From an uncultured Pseudophaeobacter sp. (lineage in GTDB: Bacteria; Pseudomonadota; Alphaproteobacteria; Rhodobacterales; Rhodobacteraceae): a stretch of DNA of 57,423 nucleotides. Positions within the stretch are counted from its first letter, which is position 1. Each line of letters opens with the position of its first letter. The position numbers were made by a program, and so were the translations under genes. Positions 50,561 through 57,423 of this stretch are shown in pieces. The stretch covers positions 1-57,423 of the forward strand of contig CAJQNB010000019.1 in NCBI GenBank assembly GCA_905479575.1. Direction: 5' to 3'. The notes under the pieces were generated by a model. It did not search any database and was not told the DNA's origin. It saw only the letters and a program-made list of their open reading frames with translations.

Positions 50561-50697
50561 GCTCTCCCGCGTCCCGCCGCTGTCCTGGCTTTGCCAGAAC
50601 AATGGCGGATCTTGGGCCCGGCGCCGCGCTAAAGCGCGGCGCCGGGCCCAAGGGGAGGAAGGGTTTCGCCAGAAACACTGCCGACGCGCGGGAGCTC
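50561..50697. repeat. Large nested palindromic element
   Basis: The core has two perfect 20-bp arms (50611-50630 and 50633-50652; CTTGGGCCCGGCGCCGCGCT and its complement) separated by only AA. Imperfect outer arms (GCTCTCCCGCGTC at 50561 and GACGCGCGGGAGCTC at 50683) enclose it, and a smaller inverted repeat AAATTGG/CCAATTT lies just outside (50526-50550). It occupies most of the 331-bp gap 50415-50745. A continuous open frame crosses it (78 codons from 50473), but its residues follow from the palindrome, so I do not call it a gene. Confidence 0.8.
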
Positions 50698-50745
50698 CCC
50701 CTTTTTTGAACGCGCAGGTTCAAAGCCTGTAGGGCTATGCCCTCT

Positions 50746-51183
50746 TCAGGCCGGGCCTTCGACAATAAGCTGCGGCACTCCATCAGAGGTTTTCTGTGGC
50801 GAACAGCCCCCCCAACCGATCACCCCTTTGACCCGCTGGCGCAGCGCCGAAAAGCTCTCGAACTGCACCACATCGACTGGAGTGTCAAAATGCAGCGTGA
50901 CCTGGCGGTGTTCACCATCCCCCATCAGGGACAACCCGCGTATTTCGCCGGTAAAGGCCTGTCCGAGGTAGCGTCCACGCACCCGGTCGCCAACCCGCAG
51001 CTGCAACCGGTTTGAGGACCGCGCCTGCAGGGTATTCCAGTCACGGGCACCATATTGCTGCGCCACCAATTCCAGAGATTTGGAATGGCCGACCTCAACG
51101 CCGTTCGTTTTCAGTTGTTGACGCAGGCGCTTTGCCTGCAGCTTCAACGCATCCGTTGAAGGTACATTAGAAAAATCAGTCAT
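50746..51183 (-). CDS. Glyoxalase-superfamily-associated protein (PF20066-like)
   Basis: A 145-residue protein. The N-terminal 50 residues (DALKLQAKRLRQQL, VGHSKSLELVAQQYGARDWN, TLQA) match the small helical domain annotated as glyoxalase-related. The C-terminal ~90 residues (VGDRVRGRYLGQAFTGEIRG, VTLHFDTPVDVVQFESFS) look like a beta-barrel similar to a Tudor/KOW-like fold, of unknown role. No VOC metal ligands are present in this protein, so it is unlikely to be a lyase on its own. It diverges from a true VOC protein gene 275 bp away. The ribosome site is weak (GAGAAACAG). Confidence 0.78.
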   Translation of the reverse strand: MTDFSNVPSTDALKLQAKRLRQQLKTNGVEVGHSKSLELVAQQYGARDWNTLQARSSNRLQLRVGDRVRGRYLGQAFTGEIRGLSLMGDGEHRQVTLHFDTPVDVVQFESFSALRQRVKGVIGWGGCSPQKTSDGVPQLIVEGPA

Positions 51184-51399
51184 CTGTTTCTCGTCCCATA
51201 AAGGGCACGCAAGTCACGATGGTCACCGCATTGCCATCCAGCGCGCCATAGGTTGAGCGATAGATGTCGTCTTGATCTTCTCAGGGTTTCACCATGGCCC
51301 TCAAAACGGGCTGCGGCAGGCAGGAGACCCAAACCTCGCGCCTCGCTTACGCCAGTTACCCCGTCTCCGTCAAGTCGCACAGATGACTAAAATTGTGCC

Positions 51400-51430
51400 T
51401 TGACCTAAAGCCGGGTTGAGACAGCACAGT
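51400..51430 (+). promoter_or_regulatory. Candidate MerR/SoxR-type promoter before the VOC gene
   Basis: TTGACC (51400-51405) is followed by TAAAGCCGGGTTGAG and a CACAGT 19 bp further on. The long spacer with opposed CTAAAG/GTTGAG half-sites resembles promoters controlled by MerR-family regulators. No regulator gene is adjacent. The rest of the gap (51184-51399) shows no feature. Confidence 0.4.
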
Positions 51431-51458
51431 CAAATGCATCTCAATCAAAGGCACACCA

Positions 51459-51995
51459 ATGACATCACATCAGCTGCAACACCCTGACCCCGCCCCTGAC
51501 TGCGAAGGACAGCCCAATCAGATCTCTGGCACCATCACTGGGCTGTATGAAACCCATATTCCGGTTGCAAATCTGGCGCGTGCCCGGGCCTTTTATCAGG
51601 ATATCCTTGGCCTGAAGCTGGCCCATGATCTGCCACAACGCCGGGTGACCTTTTACTGGGTCAGCAGCCCGGAAACCGCCATGCTGGGCCTCTGGGAGAC
51701 GGGCAGCGCGCCGCTTTCCATGCAGCTGCATTTTGCCTTTCGCATGGCCGCCCGGGACATCCACGGGCTCTGTGATCAGCTCAGCCAGCGCGGTATTCAG
51801 CCTCTGGGACTGACAGGAGAGGCGATCAGCGAGCCCACCGTCATTGGCTGGATGCCTGCCCTATCGGTCTATTGCAAAGATCCCGACGGCCACTCAATCG
51901 AGTTCATCGCCAAATTGCCAGAACCGCCAGATCCTGCATTCAACCACGGCCCCTTTAGCCGCTGGCAACAGCGCCCCACCCCGTCGCGCGGCTAG
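51459..51995 (+). CDS. VOC-family (glyoxalase/dioxygenase fold) protein
   Basis: A 178-residue protein of the vicinal-oxygen-chelate superfamily. The first beta-alpha-beta-beta-beta unit starts YETHIPVANLARARAFYQDILGLKL and the second ends VYCKDPDGHSIEFIA. Likely metal ligands are His33, His91 (MQLHFAF) and Glu148 (HSIEFI), the triad seen in FosA-type and related VOC enzymes. Reaction unknown. The N-terminal 25 residues are not part of the fold; a later start is possible, but AAAGG lies before 51459. Its stop codon overlaps a 10-bp-arm hairpin. Confidence 0.87.
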   Translation: MTSHQLQHPDPAPDCEGQPNQISGTITGLYETHIPVANLARARAFYQDILGLKLAHDLPQRRVTFYWVSSPETAMLGLWETGSAPLSMQLHFAFRMAARDIHGLCDQLSQRGIQPLGLTGEAISEPTVIGWMPALSVYCKDPDGHSIEFIAKLPEPPDPAFNHGPFSRWQQRPTPSRG

Positions 51996-52015
51996 TGTTT
52001 CGCGTGCGAAACACT
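51994..52015. repeat. Perfect inverted repeat overlapping the VOC stop codon
   Basis: AGTGTTTCGC (51994-52003), GT, GCGAAACACT (52006-52015). It begins inside the TAG stop of the VOC gene, 90 bp upstream of the GT11 gene. No T-tract. It could end transcription weakly, bind a regulator or be a dispersed repeat. Confidence 0.55.
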
Positions 52016-52104
52016 TGGGGCACCCGCGCAAACTGGTCACCGGATCAAAAGCACTCTATGGAGAACAGGCGCCCTATTGCCTGCCATCTGATGAGGAACC
52101 CGCC

Positions 52105-52953
52105 ATGATCACTGCCCGTCTGCACGGTCGTCTCGGCAACCAGATGTTTCAATATGCTGCCGCCCGCGCGCTGGCGCATCGGTTGCACACCACCGTCGCG
52201 CTGGACAGCCGCGGGGCCGAGCTGCGCAATGAGGGCGTGCTTACCCGGGTGTTTGATCTTGATCTTTCCCCCGCCGCCAAGCTGCCGCCGCTCAAACAGC
52301 AGGCGCCGCTGCGCTATGCCCTCTGGCGTGGGCTGAGGCTGGCACCACGGTTTCGCCGCGAACGCGGCCTTGGCTACAATCCAGCCTTTGAAACCTGGGG
52401 AGATGACAGCTACCTGCACGGCTATTGGCAAAGCGAGAAGTATTTTCACGGCATCGCTGATCTGATCCGGTCAGCCTTCACCTTCCCGGATTTCAGCAAT
52501 AGCCAAAACGCGGAAATGGCTGCGCAAATTGCCTCTGGCCCTGCCATTTCCCTGCATGTGCGACGCGGAGATTATGTGGCGCTTGCGGCCCATGTGCTCT
52601 GTGATCAAGCCTATTACGAGGCCGCCCTGGCCCGCATCCTAGACGGCCTGCCGGATGCGGCGCCGACCGTCTATGTCTTTTCCGATGATCCCGATTGGGC
52701 CAAGGCCAATCTGCCGCTGCCCTGCCGCAAGGTGGTAGTGGATTTCAACGGGCCGGAGACAGATTTTGAAGACATGCGCCTAATGAGCCTGTGCAATCAC
52801 AACATCATCGGCAATAGCTCGTTTTCCTGGTGGGCCGCCTGGCTCAACCAAAATGCGCAGAAACGCGTCGCCGGGCCAACCAACTGGTTTGGTGACCCCA
52901 AGCTCAGCAACCCCGACATTCTGCCCAACAACTGGTTGAAAATCACCGCCTAG
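52105..52953 (+). CDS. Alpha-1,2-fucosyltransferase-like protein (GT11)
   Basis: A 282-residue glycosyltransferase. The N-terminus MITARLHGRLGNQMFQYAAA is the GT11 hallmark (GxLGNQMFQYA). The donor-site motif HVRRGDYV (His151, Arg154) and the late GNSSFSWWAAWL block confirm the family. It would transfer fucose or a similar 6-deoxyhexose from a GDP-sugar to a galactose-type acceptor on LPS or capsule. GAGGAAC precedes the ATG at 52105; longer upstream reading overlaps the VOC gene and is not credible. No GDP-fucose synthesis genes are in the window. Confidence 0.92.
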   Translation: MITARLHGRLGNQMFQYAAARALAHRLHTTVALDSRGAELRNEGVLTRVFDLDLSPAAKLPPLKQQAPLRYALWRGLRLAPRFRRERGLGYNPAFETWGDDSYLHGYWQSEKYFHGIADLIRSAFTFPDFSNSQNAEMAAQIASGPAISLHVRRGDYVALAAHVLCDQAYYEAALARILDGLPDAAPTVYVFSDDPDWAKANLPLPCRKVVVDFNGPETDFEDMRLMSLCNHNIIGNSSFSWWAAWLNQNAQKRVAGPTNWFGDPKLSNPDILPNNWLKITA

Positions 52954-52987
52954 GCCGATCAGTCGCAGGGGGGGGCCGCAGTTGCGG

Positions 52988-53641
52988 TCAGAAAGGCGCC
53001 TTGGCGCGGAACTTCATCGATTCCCCGCTGTCAGGATGTTTGATCCGCAATTCTTCTGAATGCAGCATCATCCGGGGAAATTCACGCGCCGCCCCGGTGG
53101 CATAGAGCGGATCCCCAAGGATCGCATGGCCCAATGCCATCATATGCACCCGCAGCTGATGGGTGCGTCCGGTCTTGGGCGTCAGTCGCACGCGGGTCTC
53201 ACCCTCACCGTATTTCACCACCCGGTAGTCGGTGACAGCGGGCTTACCCGTGTCATGGCAGACCATCTGCCGGGGCCGGTTGGGCCAGTCCACAATCAGC
53301 GGCAGATCTACCTCTCCGGCGCGGGGCTCCAGATGGCCGGTGAGCCGCGCAACATAGGCTTTGCGGGTGGTGCGTTTTTCAAACTGCATCGACAGATGCC
53401 GCTGCGCATGGGGCGTCACCCCAAAGACCAGAACCCCCGAAGTATCCCGGTCCAGACGATGGACCAGCAAGGCTTCGGGAAAGGCCAGCTGTAGGCGACT
53501 GACCAGGCAGTCGGCCAGATGTTCGCCGCGCCCAGGCACGCTCAGCAGCCCCGCCGGTTTGTTCACCACCAGAATCTGCGCGTCGTGATGCAGGATCTCC
53601 AGCGGGTCCTGCGGCGGGGTATAGTCACTTGAAACAGCCAT
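52988..53641 (-). CDS. RluA-family pseudouridine synthase
   Basis: A 217-residue catalytic-domain-only protein without an S4 domain. It has NKPAGLLSVPGRG, the catalytic motif VHRLDRDTSGVLVFG with Asp64, RKAYVARLTG and LTPKTGRTHQLRVHM. Size and layout fit the RluA/RluF-like enzymes modifying 23S rRNA 746 / tRNA 32 (RluA). The exact position cannot be fixed. The start at 53641 avoids a spurious extension across the SnoaL-like gene. Confidence 0.9.
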   Translation of the reverse strand: MAVSSDYTPPQDPLEILHHDAQILVVNKPAGLLSVPGRGEHLADCLVSRLQLAFPEALLVHRLDRDTSGVLVFGVTPHAQRHLSMQFEKRTTRKAYVARLTGHLEPRAGEVDLPLIVDWPNRPRQMVCHDTGKPAVTDYRVVKYGEGETRVRLTPKTGRTHQLRVHMMALGHAILGDPLYATGAAREFPRMMLHSEELRIKHPDSGESMKFRAKAPF

Positions 53642-53776
53642 AGGCGCCTGCCTACTGTGCCTTGCCCGCCACGGCAAGTTCCCGTGACGTCGCGCTTGCC
53701 CCGATTGGGCAGGAGCCGCAGAGTTCCCCCAACAGAGACATGTCAAACACATGTCAAAATTTGAGGGAGAGAGACC

Positions 53777-54187
53777 ATGCATCCAACCATCACCCGCATG
53801 CAGGAGGTTGTTGCCAAAGGCGACGAAAGCCTTATCGCCGATCTGCTGGCCGAAGACGTGAGCTTCCTGCCGCCGACCTATTGGAAAACCTGGACAGGCC
53901 GCGCACCGGTTGCCGCGGTGCTGGGCCATGTGGGCAAGGTGTTCTCTGAGTTCCGCTATCGCCGCATCATGGGCGAGGGCAAAGACTGGGCGCTGGAGTT
54001 CCAATGCAAGGTTGGCGATCTCGACACTGTCGGCGTTGATCTGATCACCCTGAATGACGACGGGCTGATCCAGACCTTCGAAGTGGTTATGCGCCCCCAC
54101 AAAACCATTGGCGCCCTGCGCGACGCCATCAATGCGCGGGTCAGCACAGATGCCCGCTTTTTGGAATTCCGCAAAGCCCTGAGCTGA
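53777..54187 (+). CDS. SnoaL-like / NTF2-fold protein
   Basis: A 136-residue protein. The opening MHPTITRMQEVVAKGDESLI and LLAEDVSFLPPTYWKTWTGR, then VDLITLNDDGLIQTFEVVMRP, follow the nuclear-transport-factor-2/SnoaL pattern of small cone-shaped pockets. Many such proteins bind or isomerise small hydrophobic ligands, others have no known role. GAGGGAGAG precedes the ATG. Monocistronic and convergent with rarD. Confidence 0.88.
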   Translation: MHPTITRMQEVVAKGDESLIADLLAEDVSFLPPTYWKTWTGRAPVAAVLGHVGKVFSEFRYRRIMGEGKDWALEFQCKVGDLDTVGVDLITLNDDGLIQTFEVVMRPHKTIGALRDAINARVSTDARFLEFRKALS

Positions 54188-54206
54188 GCAAATCCTAAAC
54201 CTGTCA

Positions 54207-54228
54207 GGGCTGCCTTCGCAGGCAGCCC
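54207..54228. terminator. Hairpin between convergent SnoaL-like gene and rarD
   Basis: GGGCTGCC-TTCGCA-GGCAGCCC is a perfect 8-bp stem 20 bp after the SnoaL-like stop. No T-tract follows on either strand. Confidence 0.55.
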
Positions 54229-54270
54229 CCGGCGGCGGTATGGCGGTCGTGTGGCAGGGTCGCCCCGGCG

Positions 54271-55176
54271 TTAGACGGCGGGCTTGGGCTGGCTACGCAG
54301 TTGTCGGATCAGCGGGATCGAATAGATCACCAAGGCCATCCAGATCATCGGGAAGGCAATCATCCGGGCGCGGCCAAACTCCTCACCAAAGACAAAAACC
54401 GCGATCAGGAAAATCATCGTTGGCGCGATGTACTGCAAGATGCCAATGGTCGAAAGCCGCAGCAGTTTTGCCCCATTGGCATAGACAATCAGCGGCACTG
54501 CTGTCACCAGCCCACAGCCCATCAACAGCCAGATATCCACGCCCTGGAAATGGGTTCCGCCGGTGGCCGAAGCATAGGCCAGATACCCCAGCGCCGGAGG
54601 TGTCAGGATCAGCACTTCCAGCATAAAGCCCTGATTGGGGCCAACCGGTAGCTGTTTCTTGAAGAATGCATAAAAGCCCCAGCTCAGCGTCAGCGCAATT
54701 GCCACCCAGGGCAGCCGCCCGGCCTCGACCGTCAGGACCACCACAGCAGCAGCAGCCAGAGCGATGGCAACCAGTTGCGTCGGCGTCAGTCGCTCGCGCA
54801 GCAGCAGGGAGCCCAGGGCAATACTGAACAGCGGGTTGATGTAATAACCAAGGGCAGCATCCAGCGCATGGCCCGAGGCAATCGACCAAACGTAAATCCC
54901 CCAATTCACCGAGATCAGCGCCGCCGTCACACAGGCCATGGCCAGTGTGCGCGGGCTTTTAAGCGCGGCGCGCAGATCCCTGGTTCGCCCCAACAGCACC
55001 AACAGCAGCCCCGCCACCGGCACCGACCAAAGCACCCGATGCGCCACCACCTCCGCCGCAGGAATATGGGACACCAGTTTCATGTATAGCGGCAGGAACC
55101 CCCACAAAACATAGGCGGAAATAGCAAAGGCCAACCCCTGCGGAGTATCAATGTTTTCGCGCGTTTTCTGGGACAT
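54271..55176 (-). CDS. rarD: EamA-family transporter RarD
   Basis: A 301-residue DMT-superfamily protein with ten predicted helices in two EamA repeats. Signatures: GLAFAISAYVLWGFLPLYMK, VAHRVLWSVPVAGLLL, ISVNWGIYVWSI and the second-repeat YIAPTMIFLIAVFVFGEEF. RarD was named for chloramphenicol sensitivity in Pseudomonas; the physiological substrate is unknown. AGAGGAG upstream of the ATG at 55176. Confidence 0.94.
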   Translation of the reverse strand: MSQKTRENIDTPQGLAFAISAYVLWGFLPLYMKLVSHIPAAEVVAHRVLWSVPVAGLLLVLLGRTRDLRAALKSPRTLAMACVTAALISVNWGIYVWSIASGHALDAALGYYINPLFSIALGSLLLRERLTPTQLVAIALAAAAVVVLTVEAGRLPWVAIALTLSWGFYAFFKKQLPVGPNQGFMLEVLILTPPALGYLAYASATGGTHFQGVDIWLLMGCGLVTAVPLIVYANGAKLLRLSTIGILQYIAPTMIFLIAVFVFGEEFGRARMIAFPMIWMALVIYSIPLIRQLRSQPKPAV

Positions 55177-55391
55177 GGTCGGGCTCCTCTGACACACCTT
55201 TATCGCAGCTCATGCGCAAAGAAGAAGCACAGTTTCTGTTAAAGGCGCATCACCAGAGATGATGAATGGCGCTCAAATCCTACTTGGCCACATCAAGGGT
55301 AAACCCGCCTTCTCGCAATTGTACCCACTCGGTTTCGCGCCCCTGAAATCCGGGCGATCAGTAACAAAAGCAGTACGGAATAATGCGCCGT

Positions 55392-55419
55392 CATTCGGGC
55401 GAAGCAGATCGCCCGAATG
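55392..55419 (-). terminator. Stem-loop downstream of gyrB
   Basis: CATTCGGGCGA (55392-55402) and TCGCCCGAATG (55409-55419) form a perfect 11-bp stem, 28 bp after the gyrB stop on the minus strand. No T-tract, so probably a 3'-end stabilising structure or weak terminator. The remaining gap to rarD shows nothing else. Confidence 0.6.
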
Positions 55420-55446
55420 CAAAACTCTGCGAGAACCAGAAAAGGC

Positions 55447-57423
<1,977 letters not shown>

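Noticed and set aside
50473..50709. A 78-codon frame through the large palindrome
   Set aside because: The start has no ribosome site, it lies in the ALDH terminator, and its sequence is determined by the repeat. Kept as a repeat rather than a gene.
49239..50783. A 514-codon minus-strand frame opposite the ALDH gene
   Set aside because: Shadow of the ALDH gene that also crosses the palindromic element and a terminator.
51180..51380. A 66-codon minus-strand frame overlapping the start of the PF20066-like gene
   Set aside because: No family resemblance, no ribosome site, Arg/Gly-rich shadow composition.

Overview
The window is GC-rich chromosomal DNA from an alphaproteobacterium, almost certainly a Rhodobacteraceae member of the Roseobacter group. 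This rests on the combination of families and their order: rsmB–heparinase II/III–purH–lspA–DUF3035–M16–M16, rbfA–phosphodiester glycosidase–truB, DUF6525, DUF3775, SDHAF4/DUF1674, ALDH16, and terminators of the CCTCCGGCGGAGG-TATTTTT kind. No rRNA, tRNA, CRISPR array or prophage was seen. Coding density is high and most genes read as core functions, with small accessory cassettes between them.

Layout. 0-1.6 kb: the 3' end of an IS30-type transposase abuts a Sel1-repeat/peptidoglycan-binding gene whose 5' end looks cut off. 1.6-4.2 kb: hybrid histidine kinase plus OmpR-type regulator. 4.3-6.8 kb: WGR protein, M20-type amidohydrolase and histidine phosphatase. 6.8-9.9 kb: glutathione transferase, a two-enzyme saccharopine (lysine) pathway, and a SemiSWEET gene translationally coupled between the two enzymes. 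10-12.8 kb: Crp/Fnr regulator, DUF2892 protein, U32 tRNA-hydroxylation-type protein. 12.9-17.8 kb (minus): DUF3775, adenylate cyclase, rmuC and mutL, with a LexA-type box upstream of mutL. 17.9-21.8 kb (minus): a troABCD-type Mn/Zn ABC importer with a Fur/Mur-like palindrome. 22-25.6 kb: deoC–DUF1272–ALDH16. 25.7-34.6 kb (minus): M16 protease pair, DUF3035 lipoprotein, lspA, purH, heparinase-like protein, rsmB. 34.7-40.8 kb: SDHAF4, NIPSNAP, dapB (minus), rbfA, phosphodiester glycosidase, truB, DUF1643, an RTX protein and rpsO. 41-44 kb: a cassette (DUF6525, a 55-aa ORF, PLP decarboxylase, ArsR regulator, PACE exporter) separating rpsO from pnp. 46.4-57.4 kb: GT25 and FkbM glycan genes, 1-Cys peroxiredoxin and ALDH in divergent orientation, a large palindromic element, glyoxalase-like genes, a GT11 fucosyltransferase, an RluA-type synthase, a SnoaL-like protein, rarD and the 3' part of gyrB.

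How genes may work together. The saccharopine enzymes convert lysine plus 2-oxoglutarate to glutamate plus aminoadipate semialdehyde, and the SemiSWEET may move a substrate or product. DeoC releases acetaldehyde that the adjacent ALDH16 could oxidise. The decarboxylase could make an amine that the PACE protein exports under the ArsR regulator. mutL–rmuC–cyclase look like one transcription unit that may be SOS-inducible. These couplings are inferences from gene order and promoter motifs; the enzyme families themselves are mostly clear from sequence.
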